Shown one piece after another: positions 15,748-24,855 of a stretch of DNA of 52,952 bases. Each line of letters begins with the position of its first letter. The stretch's first letter is position 1. Origin of the DNA: an uncultured Gallionellaceae bacterium (GTDB lineage: Bacteria; Pseudomonadota; Gammaproteobacteria; Burkholderiales; Gallionellaceae). A model generated the notes under the pieces. It was not told the origin of the DNA. It did not search any database and was given only the letters and a program-made list of their open reading frames with translations. The stretch spans positions 1 through 52,952 of the forward strand of contig CAINCU010000023.1 in NCBI GenBank assembly GCA_903847155.1, read 5' to 3'. The position numbers and the translations under genes are program-made.

Positions 15748-17604
15748 TTACCGTATCTCGACACAAACCTTGTTCCGGCCTGTATCCTTGGCTTGGTACA
15801 GCGCTTTGTCTGCGTGATTCAACAACACATCCAGATTGTCGTCTTTGGTTTCCAATGAGGACACGCCTATCGATACAGTGAACTCAATAGGTAGGCCATT
15901 TTCCATCGGGACTTGGGCCTCAGCAATGGCAGCTCTTAAACGTTCGGCAACCTCAGTGGCATCAGCCTTATTGGTCTCAGGTAACAAGATGGCAAACTCT
16001 TCCCCCCCGACCCTGCCCATAATATCCACCTCACGCAACGCCACCCGGCAGACCTCAGTCAGTTTTTTCAGAACTTCATCGCCGACCTTGTGACCGTGCA
16101 GATCATTGACCTGTTTGAAAAAATCAATATCTATCATGAAAATTGACAAGTTACTGCTGTAGCGTTTGGCGCGCGCAAGTTCCGATTCGGCTAGCTGGAT
16201 GAAATAACCACGGTTATTGACTCCGGTCAGGTAATCAATGTGAGCTTGCCGCTCCAACTCTTGCTGCAACAACCTGCGTTCTGTAATGTCCCGCGTCACT
16301 CCCAGCAAATTAACAACTTTCCCCTGCTTGTCACGCAAAGGCGTGGCATGAGTATCCAGCCAGCGCACGGTGCCTTTCTTGCCCTTGATCGGAAATTCAA
16401 GCGTTCCCGAATTCCCGGCGAAAACACTTGCAAACAGATCAATGAAAGCTTGCCGGTAAGCCGGGTCAACAAACGCCAACAATCTTAATTGCTGCGCCTC
16501 TTTCAGATCATCAACCTCCAGCATTGCCAGCCCGGATGGGTTCATATCAACCAGACTTCCATCAGCAGCTATAACCTTGACGCATTCCGGTTCGCTTTCA
16601 ATAATGGCCTGCAGATATTCTTTCTGCTGATACAGCGCATTTTCATTGGCATGTTGTCGGCGCATCAAGCGAACGAGCAAATATAGAAAGATGGCTGATG
16701 AAAGCATAAAAGCAAAAGTCAGCGCCACAGTCTCCCATACTTGCTTGCGCCAACCCGCAAGATAAGTCTCTTCTGCCACACCCGAATTAATGTAGAAAGG
16801 ATATTTCGCGAACTTGCGATAGGAGTGGGTGCGGCTGATGTGGTCAATGCTGGTGATGCCGCTGATGTAGGTTCCCTGTTTTGGGTTGTCCTTCAGCACT
16901 GCGGCAAAGGGCGCGGAAAGCATTTTGTTGCCGACCGGTTCACCCTCCAGTTGCACCCCTGCAGAGGTCGCAATGAAACCCATGTCACCATCTCTGAGAG
17001 AGAGGCTATCGCGAGGGCCGATATCGACCGCCGAGAACAATTCGTTGATGTGCTCCAAACAGATCGTGCCAATTACCACCCCGCCAAATGAACCATCCGC
17101 TTTGTTGATTCTTCGTGAAAACGGCAGCAACCATTTATGGGTGGTTTTTCCCAACACAGGCTTGGCAACGAATAACCCGATGTTGGGATTGTCGCGCTGC
17201 TGCAGGTAAAAATCCCGGTCGGCATAATTCACTGCGAGCAACTCAGAAAAATCCGACCCATTGCGCAGGTCGCCTTTTTCATTGGTGATTCTCAGTGTAA
17301 AAATATCCGGGACGCGCTGGTTTTGAAGTTGAAGAAACCCGTTTAATTTTTTGGCATCGATGCGGCCCGTGGCCATCTGCCGTTGAGTCTCATCCACAGA
17401 AACTAGCAATATGAGATCAATCTTGTCCACCAACCCGGAGATGGACTTCTCAAGCAACTGCGCCAGATTTTGGGTATTGATGGCCGCTTGTTTTTCGTAC
17501 ACTAACTTGCTTTGGTACAGATCAAGCGCGGCGAACAAAAACACTGCCACATTGAGCAGAACCAAGCCTGCCAACAGAACTTTAACAAAGCCAGTTTTGC
17601 GCAT
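15748..17604 (-). CDS. Membrane Cache-PAS-GGDEF diguanylate cyclase
   Basis: The 618-residue inner-membrane protein begins with a membrane helix (about 8-28). A periplasmic double-Cache sensor (about 40-285) follows, then a second helix (about 290-315), a PAS domain (about 330-440, ending with the RDITERRLLQQELE linker) and a GGDEF domain (about 450-615). The active site GGEEF is intact, with an RxxD product-inhibition site (REVD) five residues before it. It should make c-di-GMP in response to a periplasmic ligand, and perhaps to a PAS cofactor. It is transcribed alone. Confidence 0.93.
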   Translation of the reverse strand: MRKTGFVKVLLAGLVLLNVAVFLFAALDLYQSKLVYEKQAAINTQNLAQLLEKSISGLVDKIDLILLVSVDETQRQMATGRIDAKKLNGFLQLQNQRVPDIFTLRITNEKGDLRNGSDFSELLAVNYADRDFYLQQRDNPNIGLFVAKPVLGKTTHKWLLPFSRRINKADGSFGGVVIGTICLEHINELFSAVDIGPRDSLSLRDGDMGFIATSAGVQLEGEPVGNKMLSAPFAAVLKDNPKQGTYISGITSIDHISRTHSYRKFAKYPFYINSGVAEETYLAGWRKQVWETVALTFAFMLSSAIFLYLLVRLMRRQHANENALYQQKEYLQAIIESEPECVKVIAADGSLVDMNPSGLAMLEVDDLKEAQQLRLLAFVDPAYRQAFIDLFASVFAGNSGTLEFPIKGKKGTVRWLDTHATPLRDKQGKVVNLLGVTRDITERRLLQQELERQAHIDYLTGVNNRGYFIQLAESELARAKRYSSNLSIFMIDIDFFKQVNDLHGHKVGDEVLKKLTEVCRVALREVDIMGRVGGEEFAILLPETNKADATEVAERLRAAIAEAQVPMENGLPIEFTVSIGVSSLETKDDNLDVLLNHADKALYQAKDTGRNKVCVEIR

Positions 17605-17772
17605 TGTTGCAGATTAGACCTGGAATAAGCCGTCCGCAACCTATCTTTGCTTCATCTGCTTTTCGAGTACGCTTGTAGATAATGAAGTCAGTCATTCCCG
17701 GCTAGCGAAATGGCCGTTGACCGCGTGAATTCAAGAGACGCGCCTGCCTGCTTAACTTTTCAGAAGATACTT

Positions 17773-17852
17773 GTAGAACCGCACGGATATTGGCCTGCCG
17801 GCATACACTACCTGAAGAACCGCGTGAATACTGGCTCTTCAGGCAAACTACC
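17773..17852. repeat. Tandem duplication of an approximately 40 bp unit after ubiT
   Basis: Two adjacent units share AGAACCGC near their starts and ACTACC at their ends, with about 75% identity between. The second contains a hairpin, CCTGAAGA (17811-17818) pairing with TCTTCAGG (17836-17843). It lies just downstream of ubiT and may act as a transcript end. Confidence 0.5.
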
Positions 17853-17876
17853 GCCGCATCAAGTATGGATGTAGTT

Positions 17877-18359
17877 TCAATGACTTCGCGGTGACAAATG
17901 CAAACGCGTTCTGATATGCGCCAGCAGATGGTTGGGATGCAGCACAGCCAGCGTTGGCAGTTCGATGCCGTCCAGGGTGTTCTTGGCGACCAGCCCCAGT
18001 TCGGTTTCGCCCTCCACCACCAGGCGGCGGTTGAAGAACAGGGTGTCGGGGTCTTCGCGCCGCGTGGCCAGCAAATAAAAGTCGTGTGCGGTGGCGCTGA
18101 GTGCCAGGTCCGGCGTTTTGCCTTGTGCGGCGGTGGCGGAAAATCCGTTAGCGCTGATGGTGAAGTGCAGGTGCAATCCGGCATCGGTGACATGGATGGC
18201 GATGCGTTTGCCGTACAGCGCTTCGAGGTCGCCGTGGCGGATGACATCGGCCAGTACCAGATCGAGCACGCGGCTGAACACGAACGACGGCGGCCATGCT
18301 GGCAGGCGTTCGATCAAACGGCTTAACGGGCGAGGAAAGGTGAATGCTTTCTGGTTCAT
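17877..18359 (-). CDS. ubiT: Ubiquinone biosynthesis accessory factor UbiT
   Basis: This 160-residue SCP2-fold protein (sterol carrier type lipid-binding domain, about 30-135) corresponds to YhbT/UbiT. In E. coli UbiT is required for oxygen-independent ubiquinone synthesis and probably presents the hydrophobic intermediates. Motifs seen: [31 protein letters not shown] at the domain start and [21 protein letters not shown]-type sequence near the end, typical of UbiT. Its start overlaps the stop of ubiV (ATGA at 18359-18356), confirming the operon ubiU-ubiV-ubiT. Confidence 0.92.
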   Translation of the reverse strand: MNQKAFTFPRPLSRLIERLPAWPPSFVFSRVLDLVLADVIRHGDLEALYGKRIAIHVTDAGLHLHFTISANGFSATAAQGKTPDLALSATAHDFYLLATRREDPDTLFFNRRLVVEGETELGLVAKNTLDGIELPTLAVLHPNHLLAHIRTRLHLSPRSH

Positions 18360-19249
18360 GCTGCCTCCTTGGATTGTTCAATGCCCGAGCGCCCGTGCCA
18401 GTAACCGTCGCAGGGCGCATCGAATAAATACGGTTTGAGTGCGGATTGTGCCTCGGCGGCGCTGATTGCGCCATCCAGCATTTTCCGGTACACCTCGGCC
18501 ACTTCCCCGGTGTGTTCCGGCTGCGGGCTGATACGCACGATATCCACGCCGATCTGGCGCATGTCGTCGAGTTCCGCAATCAGGTTATGGATGCTGGCGG
18601 ACTGTGTCTGCGTTCCGTTCAGCGCAAGGAAGGGTTGGCCTTCGCGCGTGTTGAGCGTGATGCCGCTGGGGTGTTCAATACATTTGAAACGGCAGTCGTC
18701 CTTGGGCAGGTTGTAGCGGCGCGCGGTGAAACAGCGCGACGAAAAAGCCAGCGGCAATCGGCCATAGACGAACACTTCGGTTTGCATGTTGGCGGGTTTG
18801 CGCGCCAGCAAATCCTGCAACAAGGTGCGCGATTGTTCGACCGGCATTACCCAGCGCATCGCGCCCTGCTCCGCCAGAATTTCCAGCGTTGCGCCGTTGT
18901 AGGTATTGATATGCGGCCCCGCCACGAAGGGCCGTCCGCCGGACAGGCGCACCGCGCCCATGTCGTTGGCTTCGATGGCGAAGCGGGCATTGTTGGCAAA
19001 GCGGCGCAGCGCTTTGAGGTCGGATTCGGACTCGATCAGCGCCTGCGTGGACAGCACCACTTCCTTGCCTGCAGCCACCAACTGCTCGGCCACTTCCAGC
19101 CAGTCGTCGAGGCTCATCAAATGGCGGCGTGAGCACACCACTTCTCCCAGATAAACAATGTCCACCGGCCAGCTTGCGGCCTGCGCATAGAAGTCGCGCA
19201 CTGTTTCGCGCGGCCAGTAATAGAGGATGGGTCCCAGAGAGATTTTCAT
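18356..19249 (-). CDS. ubiV: Oxygen-independent ubiquinone hydroxylation protein UbiV
   Basis: A 297-residue member of the U32 family (E. coli YhbV is 292). With UbiU it forms a 4Fe-4S heterodimer that hydroxylates the ubiquinone ring without O2, using prephenate as oxygen donor. The cluster cysteines are visible: one in VVCSRRH near residue 40, and three in [20 protein letters not shown] near residues 178-196. Start taken at ATG 19249, where [13 protein letters not shown] begins; the longer open frame upstream overlaps ubiU and is not family-like. It begins 13 bp after ubiU ends. Confidence 0.93.
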   Translation of the reverse strand: MKISLGPILYYWPRETVRDFYAQAASWPVDIVYLGEVVCSRRHLMSLDDWLEVAEQLVAAGKEVVLSTQALIESESDLKALRRFANNARFAIEANDMGAVRLSGGRPFVAGPHINTYNGATLEILAEQGAMRWVMPVEQSRTLLQDLLARKPANMQTEVFVYGRLPLAFSSRCFTARRYNLPKDDCRFKCIEHPSGITLNTREGQPFLALNGTQTQSASIHNLIAELDDMRQIGVDIVRISPQPEHTGEVAEVYRKMLDGAISAAEAQSALKPYLFDAPCDGYWHGRSGIEQSKEAA

Positions 19250-19262
19250 AAATGTTCGCGCC

Positions 19263-20264
19263 CTATTTCCAAGGGCGGTAATAGGCACCCAAAGTATGTT
19301 GCTGCCCCTCGGAGAGTTTGCCCAGTTGCGCCATCCACGCCGGCGATACGGCATAGTTAGTCGCATCGCGTTTCGCTGAATCAATGGCGGCACGCCACAC
19401 GCGGGTGACTTGTTCGACGTAGGCCGGGCTACGTTGGCGGCCTTCGATCTTGATGGCAGAGATGCCCATGCGCAGCATGTCGGGGATCATCTCCAGCGTG
19501 TTGAGGCTGGTCGGTTCTTCCAGCGCGTAGTAGGTTTCGTCCTGCACCGTGAAACGGCCTTTGCACAGCGTGGGATAGCCCGCGTTCTCGTCGGCGCCGT
19601 AGCGATCCAGCAGCACGCCGTTCAGGCGCGACTCCAAGCCTTTGGGTGTCTGTTTCCAGCTCACCGCCTTGGCCGGGGAACACACACCGGCGGTATTAGG
19701 CGATTCGCCGGTGGCGTAAGAAGACAACACGCAGCGCCCTTCCACCATCACGCACAAGCCGCCGAATCCGAACAACTCGATCTCCACTGGGGTGTTCTTG
19801 ATGACGTTTTCCACTTGCGCCAGCGACAGCACACGCGGTAACACGGCGCGCTGGATACCGAAATGTTCGTGGTAGAAATTGATCGCTTCGTAATTGGTGG
19901 CCGAGCCTTGCACGGAAAGATGCAGGCGCAAATTCGGGTAGGTGCGGCTGGCGTAGCGCATCAGGCCGAGGTCAGCCAGGATCAGTGCATCTACGCCCAA
20001 CTCCGCCGCATCATCCACCGATTTTTGCCAGGTATTCCACAGCGTAGTTTGCGGAAAAGTATTCAGCGCCAGCAACACTTTGCAGCCGCGTTCGCGCGCA
20101 TAACTGATGCCTTTTTTGGCGGTTTCTGCATCGAAATTCAGTCCGGCAAAAGCGCGCGCATTGGTGATGTTGCGGAAACCGAAATAGACGCAGTCGGCAC
20201 CGCCATCGACAGCGGCCTTGAGCGCGGGCAGACTGCCGGCGGGGCAAACCAGTTCAAGCGACAT
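19263..20264 (-). CDS. ubiU: Oxygen-independent ubiquinone hydroxylation protein UbiU
   Basis: A 333-residue U32-family protein (E. coli YhbU is 331) that pairs with UbiV. It begins with [19 protein letters not shown] and has the [18 protein letters not shown] motif typical of UbiU. Cysteines expected to hold the 4Fe-4S cluster are in [19 protein letters not shown] and in VCSPAK and LCKGRF further on. The ATG at 20264 has an AAGGAG ribosome site. First gene of ubiU-ubiV-ubiT. No FNR box of good quality was found upstream. Confidence 0.93.
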   Translation of the reverse strand: MSLELVCPAGSLPALKAAVDGGADCVYFGFRNITNARAFAGLNFDAETAKKGISYARERGCKVLLALNTFPQTTLWNTWQKSVDDAAELGVDALILADLGLMRYASRTYPNLRLHLSVQGSATNYEAINFYHEHFGIQRAVLPRVLSLAQVENVIKNTPVEIELFGFGGLCVMVEGRCVLSSYATGESPNTAGVCSPAKAVSWKQTPKGLESRLNGVLLDRYGADENAGYPTLCKGRFTVQDETYYALEEPTSLNTLEMIPDMLRMGISAIKIEGRQRSPAYVEQVTRVWRAAIDSAKRDATNYAVSPAWMAQLGKLSEGQQHTLGAYYRPWK

Positions 20265-20624
20265 GGTGCAACTCCTTGTTGAGAAGTGATGTCCCGCCGC
20301 ATTGCGGCACAATCTCTCCGTCAGTTTGTTTCTTGTTCGATAGCATCAATCCGACACCATAATAATATTTAGGTTCCAGCATTGCAGGCTACTTGCTGAG
20401 GGATGCGAATTTTAGCACTTGCTCGCTGGAATATTGAAAACTCTATGTTGTTTGGAGATATGACAGCAGGTGTTTTAACTGCCTTGGATTTTTATCCATG
20501 CATCATGAAGATGCCTGTCAATAGGCGCTCTCCACGCAGCGATCGCCAGACATCAAGCATTGACGCGGCTTCACGGGCAACAGGCTTGGCTGCTACGCAC
20601 TCAGTCCGCGCCTTCACTCTTCAC
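20265..20624. other. Gene-free stretch upstream of ubiU
   Basis: It should hold the ubiUVT promoter. It contains the family A repeat at 20508-20577. TTGAT followed by ATCGAA on the minus strand near 20336-20349 resembles half of an FNR box but does not fit the normal spacing. Confidence 0.4.
20508..20577. repeat. Family A repeat, copy 4 (head-to-head, degenerate)
   Basis: The left arm GATGCCTGTCAATAGGCG (20510-20527) is intact. The right arm (GATCGCC ... ATTGACGCGGC) is interrupted by about 10 extra bases. Confidence 0.65.
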
Positions 20625-21902
20625 TCAACCTGCCCCCTCCGGCAATACTTCCCGATAAAACCGGCAAGTGTTTTTGCCGCTTTGCTTGGCCAGATACATC
20701 GCTGTATCCGCCCGCTTGACGAGATTGACAGAATCGTTTGCATCATCAGGGAAGATGGAGATGCCGATGCTGGCTCCCACCCGACTGGTTTTTCCTTGCA
20801 AGTCAAACGGAACCGACAGCTCGGCGATAATCTTTTTGGCGACTTGCGCTGCGTTTTCCTCGGTTCCGACATCGTCCAGCACGAGGATGAATTCATCTCC
20901 ACCAACCCGCGCCACCGAATCCGATTCCCGAATGGTTTCTTTGAGCCTTTGGGCCACGCCCTTCAATAATAAATCGCCTGCGCCGTGCCCCAGTGTGTCG
21001 TTGATTTTTTTAAATCCGTCCAGATCGAGAAACATTACCGCCAGCTTGATCTTGCTGCGTTTGGCCAAGGAAATGGAATGGTCGAGGATGTCCAGAAACA
21101 AAGCGCGGTTGGGCAAGTCAGTCAGGTAGTCGTAATGCGCCAGATGCGCGATTTTTTCTTCTGCCCGTTTGCGATCCGTGATGTCGCGCACGATGCCGAT
21201 GAAATAGCGTTGACCGCCCAGTATCATTTCCGAAGCGGACAATTCCATCGGAAACTCTTCGCCGTTTTTACGCATGGCTGTCACTTCACGTCCGCGCACG
21301 CCAAGTATCCGGCCATGTCCGGTGTGCAAGTACCGGCTCAGGTAAAGGTCATGCGCACTTCGGTTCGGCTCCGGCATCAACATCTTCAGGTTGTTACCGA
21401 GAACCTCTTGCTGCGTGTAGCCGAATATTTGCTCGGACGCGGGATTGAATCCCTGAATTGCTCCAAGCTCATTGATGGTAATAATGCCGTCCATCACGTT
21501 GTAGATGATGGCTTGCAACTGAAGCTGACTTTTTTCAAGATCACCTTTGATTTGCTTCAGATTGGTGACCATCTGCCAGAACAATTTTACCTCGGGACCA
21601 TTGGCCACCCGCTTGTCACCAAACACCTTGAACGCCTCATCGGCGATGGTGTCGTCGTGCGTCAGGTTGTACACAATGCAATCCGGGTAACCCTTGCAGG
21701 CACGTATTGCTTCAACGACATCGGTGAAAGCGGGGATGCCGTGCTTCCTTGCCAGTTCAAGTCCGGGAGCATCGGACTCCTTGTCCGCCATGGCGACAAC
21801 CTGGACCATGGGATCTTCCAGAAACAATTCCAGCAACGCCACGCCACCGCGTCCTGCCCCGATAATCAGCACTGGATAACCCTGCACTCTTGGCGAAGCC
21901 AT
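20625..21902 (-). CDS. Rossmann-PAS-GGDEF diguanylate cyclase
   Basis: The 425-residue protein has an unusual order of domains. Residues about 5-115 form a Rossmann dinucleotide-binding fold (IIGAGRGG, then an acidic residue after strand 2 in VVAMADKESD, suggesting NAD rather than NADP). Residues about 125-250 are a PAS domain very like that of FixL: MPEPNRSAHDLYLSRY aligns with the FixL segment carrying the haem-ligand His200 and Arg206, and GREV aligns with Arg220. A GGDEF domain (about 265-425) has an active GGDEF site and an RESD inhibitory site. It is predicted to make c-di-GMP under control of a nicotinamide cofactor and possibly haem/O2. ATG at 21902 has GAAGGAG; an upstream start at 21923 is less likely. 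Confidence 0.88.
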   Translation of the reverse strand: MASPRVQGYPVLIIGAGRGGVALLELFLEDPMVQVVAMADKESDAPGLELARKHGIPAFTDVVEAIRACKGYPDCIVYNLTHDDTIADEAFKVFGDKRVANGPEVKLFWQMVTNLKQIKGDLEKSQLQLQAIIYNVMDGIITINELGAIQGFNPASEQIFGYTQQEVLGNNLKMLMPEPNRSAHDLYLSRYLHTGHGRILGVRGREVTAMRKNGEEFPMELSASEMILGGQRYFIGIVRDITDRKRAEEKIAHLAHYDYLTDLPNRALFLDILDHSISLAKRSKIKLAVMFLDLDGFKKINDTLGHGAGDLLLKGVAQRLKETIRESDSVARVGGDEFILVLDDVGTEENAAQVAKKIIAELSVPFDLQGKTSRVGASIGISIFPDDANDSVNLVKRADTAMYLAKQSGKNTCRFYREVLPEGAG

Positions 21903-22166
21903 GTTCACTCCTTCATAAACCATAAACGCGGTTCAGAGAAAATTCTGAAGTTTAATTGTGGCACACTTAGTGGCAAGAAGAATAACCATAAGGGAGTATT
22001 CCGGAATAGTTATAACGGGCATTTCTGACAGATTCGAATGCGCCCGAAGGCAAGACGTGCGAGTGGGTCAGGCACGCTACCACCACGATTGTCGGCACAT
22101 AGCCAAGATCACGCGCTGCACACATTTTTTCTCGCTGCATATTTGGCGAATTCATGAATTTTGTTC

Positions 22167-22766
22167 TTACATGAACACGCGCAGTGCCAGCATGCGCACA
22201 TGGTCACGCACATCGGTCGGCCAGGCTTCGGTCAGCACGCCGAATTGCTCCGGCTGATTGGCGAACAACGCGCGTACTGCTTCTTCGTAACCGGGAAAAT
22301 TGCCCGCCATGGCGGACATGAAACGATAGGCGGCTTCCTGTGCTTGACGTATGCGGTCTTTGATTTCATTAGCGCGGCTCGCCGCTTCCACCAACTTACG
22401 CAGCGCAACCGAAGCACCGCCCGACTGCGCAGCCAGCCATTCCCAATGACGCGGCAACAACGTCACCTCACGCGCCACCACACCCAGCTTGGGACGACCC
22501 GGCGCACGCGCCACCGTTTCGCTGCCCGTTGCGGCGACATTCTGCACGACAGGCGGCGGCAAGCGATTCAACACCGCCTGCAACGTACCGCGAAAGTCCA
22601 CCTCGATGGGTTCGCTTGTGGTGTCGTCAAATATCAGAATATGAGTTTGCTCACCCTGATCGACCAGTTGTTTGACTGCGGCTGCAACCGCGTGCAAGTC
22701 GCCGGCGGCGATACAGCGTGTACCGGCAAAGGCGGTGCAGAAAGCGGAAAGTTGTGTAGTGCTCAC
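22167..22766 (-). CDS. DUF2239 family protein
   Basis: The 199-residue product matches DUF2239. The N-terminal part includes FAGTRCIAAGDLHAVAAAVK and LIFDDTTSEPIEVDFRG, and the central GRPKLGVVAREVTLLPRHWEWLA motif is the family hallmark. The C-terminal helical part carries RFMSAMAGNFPGYEEAVRALF. The family is cytoplasmic, widespread in proteobacteria and uncharacterised; the central motif has led to suggestions of nucleic-acid binding but none is proven. It stands alone. Confidence 0.9.
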   Translation of the reverse strand: MSTTQLSAFCTAFAGTRCIAAGDLHAVAAAVKQLVDQGEQTHILIFDDTTSEPIEVDFRGTLQAVLNRLPPPVVQNVAATGSETVARAPGRPKLGVVAREVTLLPRHWEWLAAQSGGASVALRKLVEAASRANEIKDRIRQAQEAAYRFMSAMAGNFPGYEEAVRALFANQPEQFGVLTEAWPTDVRDHVRMLALRVFM

Positions 22767-22919
22767 GCCTATTCTCCTGACGATCAGTAAAGTAATGCGT
22801 CAGCATTTTACCCGTATAAAACCATCCGTCAATATTACCCGGGTTTTATTAAGAAAAGACTGCATTCCCCGAGCGCACTAAACGCCGCTACACTTCACCA
22901 ACGCAATCTTATATCCGCC

Positions 22920-23357
22920 ATGAAAAACGTTATTCATTTGATTCTGACGACCGCACTGCTCTTGCCTGTACTGGTGCGCGCGCAGGAAGAAGCGGGCTCA
23001 CCTGCGCCAAGCAATAATGCGGAAATATGGACTTTGCATGCCGGGCTGGGCTCGCCGAAAGCCTGGAACTATTTTGGCCTTACCAAAGAATACTTGCTGG
23101 ACGAACACTCATCCTATTTTGTCACCGGAGGACTCGGCACAGCACTCATCGGTGTCGGCCTGGCTTACTACGGCGACCGTGAAGGTAATGGTCTGGTCGC
23201 CACGACAACGGTAGGTGTAGTTGATTTGCAGGCCACACTCGGCTATCAGTACAAGCTCGGCAAGCATGATTACCTTACGGCGGGCGCTACTTATGGCATG
23301 TTATTCATGCAATGCTATTGCTGGCTGCCGGTAGTCAGTTACGAGCATCGCTACTGA
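22920..23357 (+). CDS. Secreted hypothetical protein, probable beta-barrel
   Basis: The 145-residue product starts with a clear Sec signal peptide ending VLVRAQ. The rest alternates hydrophobic and polar residues and is glycine/tyrosine-rich (YFVTGGLGTALIGVGLAYYG, GYQYKLGKHDYLTAGATYG), as in small outer-membrane barrels; it ends with an aromatic residue, also typical of barrels. No named family is recognised. Its last 7 bp overlap the end of the convergent L,D-transpeptidase gene. Confidence 0.6.
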   Translation: MKNVIHLILTTALLLPVLVRAQEEAGSPAPSNNAEIWTLHAGLGSPKAWNYFGLTKEYLLDEHSSYFVTGGLGTALIGVGLAYYGDREGNGLVATTTVGVVDLQATLGYQYKLGKHDYLTAGATYGMLFMQCYCWLPVVSYEHRY

Positions 23358-24271
23358 CCAACCTCAATCGCCGGTACACGTCTTAATTTAATACCGAAAG
23401 ACTCCTGCGTTGGCGCTGAGTTTGTCGAACCGTGAACGGAGGATTGTTTCGGCGTTTTCCTGCTTTTTGGTTTCTTGGTCACTGCCACAGGTTCCGGTGA
23501 CCACTCCGGGCGGCTATAGCTGTCCGAATCAACGATCACCAGATAGCGGCTCGACCACGGCGTGGGAGTCCGGTCAGGACGCAACACCCAGAACTTCTTG
23601 CTTATCTCCAGCGCCTGCTCATAGTCGGCATCCAGCAGGCCGTAGCGGTCGATAAAATTATCCAGAGTCGTGGGGATGCGCACACAACCTTTCGACTTGA
23701 CTTTGCCCAGATATATTTCGAGTTTATCCGGGTCTGTCGCATGCAGCAGCAGACGCATCTGGTTTAGTCTGCCTGGTCCCCAGCCCTGCTCTGCCTGAAC
23801 CCAGCCAAAATCGAACACGCGCATTCCCTTGCGACCCAGACCGCGAATGCCATAACCATTGAGTGTGCCTTCCGCACGATAGTCGTTGTACTCCAACGTT
23901 TTCTTGAACACGCCCAGCGGCGTAATGAAATGATCGAATTCTCCGGGCCTGCCGGTGGATACGGGCGAAGCGCCGATGAAGTGATAACGATGTAAAGGCG
24001 CATGCGGATCCAGCCAGTACAGCAAGATCGCTTGCACATGCGGATTGCGATCCACCACGAGGATGTACTGCGCAGTCGAAATCAGGATCTCGGCTTTGCT
24101 CAGTGCGGCTTCGAGCAATTCCACATAGCGCGCTTGGGCAACTTGCGGAACATCGAGACGTCGATCCACTTCTTGCTGAAAATTGATGGCAAGCGACGCA
24201 CCATCTTCGGCTTTCGACGGAATGGCAGAGGCGGCAAGCAACAACACGATGCACAGCAGAATTTTCTTCAT
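23351..24271 (-). CDS. L,D-transpeptidase (YkuD family)
   Basis: A 306-residue periplasmic protein with a signal peptide ending IPSKAE. The catalytic YkuD domain covers about 65-215: an early YILVVDRN ... YHFIGASPVSTGRPGEFDHFITPLGVF segment, a histidine in LLLHATDPD, and the active-site KSKGCVRIP with nucleophile cysteine near 195. Such enzymes form 3-3 peptidoglycan cross-links or attach proteins to peptidoglycan. The C-terminal 60 residues are lysine/serine/threonine-rich and probably disordered. It follows the zinc-ribbon gene by 30 bp. Confidence 0.85.
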   Translation of the reverse strand: MKKILLCIVLLLAASAIPSKAEDGASLAINFQQEVDRRLDVPQVAQARYVELLEAALSKAEILISTAQYILVVDRNPHVQAILLYWLDPHAPLHRYHFIGASPVSTGRPGEFDHFITPLGVFKKTLEYNDYRAEGTLNGYGIRGLGRKGMRVFDFGWVQAEQGWGPGRLNQMRLLLHATDPDKLEIYLGKVKSKGCVRIPTTLDNFIDRYGLLDADYEQALEISKKFWVLRPDRTPTPWSSRYLVIVDSDSYSRPEWSPEPVAVTKKPKSRKTPKQSSVHGSTNSAPTQESFGIKLRRVPAIEVGQ

Positions 24272-24301
24272 GCTGGCATTGTAGCGCCGCCTGCCTGCAT
24301 T

Positions 24302-24802
24302 TCAGCGCGTCCAGTTCACCCGCAACAGATTCTCGCCCGGGTTGTAATGGAACTCCAGCTCGCCCTGATACGCATGGTGCAAGGCATCACCGATGCCACG
24401 CGCCAGATGAATGTCGGTGGTGGTCACCACCGCGCCGACCGGCAGTTTCACGATGTCCATGAGACGCTGCAAGGCGTGCTGGGATTTTTCTTTCGCCGCA
24501 TGGTTCTGTATCAACTGCATGATTTCCTGCTCGTGCGCTACGAAGAAATCTCCTGTCAACGACACATATCCCGCCGGAAATTTATCGCGTATCCGACTGC
24601 AGGCCGGGCAGAAGGTCTCGTGCGCTTTGGCGGGTTTATCCAGCCATTGCCAATGACCTGCATGGAACACTGCGCCGCATTCCGGGCAGAGTGTCGGCTC
24701 GGAAAGTTTGCCCTTGTTCTTGTAGCTATCTTGCTGCGCTTCCTGCAACAAGCGGTCACGACGAACAAGATGAAATCCCGGTGGGTGTGTTTGATGTGCC
24801 AT
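24302..24802 (-). CDS. BCAM0308-type zinc-ribbon protein
   Basis: The 166-residue product has a zinc ribbon formed by CPECG near residue 38 and CPAC near residue 65, as in the NMD3-like BCAM0308 family. A C-terminal region follows that contains HEQEIMQLIQNHAAKEK and TTTDIHLARGIGDALHHAY, resembling the second half of archaeal/eukaryal NMD3. The bacterial proteins have no demonstrated role. It lies between the kinase-like gene upstream (53 bp) and the L,D-transpeptidase gene, all on the minus strand, so cotranscription is possible. Confidence 0.7.
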   Translation of the reverse strand: MAHQTHPPGFHLVRRDRLLQEAQQDSYKNKGKLSEPTLCPECGAVFHAGHWQWLDKPAKAHETFCPACSRIRDKFPAGYVSLTGDFFVAHEQEIMQLIQNHAAKEKSQHALQRLMDIVKLPVGAVVTTTDIHLARGIGDALHHAYQGELEFHYNPGENLLRVNWTR

Positions 24803-24855
24803 GGTCGCCTCTCCTGATTGATGTCCCCGTAAAAATAAGCGGGTAGATGAAGAAA

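Noticed and set aside
20336-20349. Possible FNR box upstream of ubiU
   Set aside because: TTGAT is present, but the second half-site does not fit TTGAT-N4-ATCAA in sequence or spacing.
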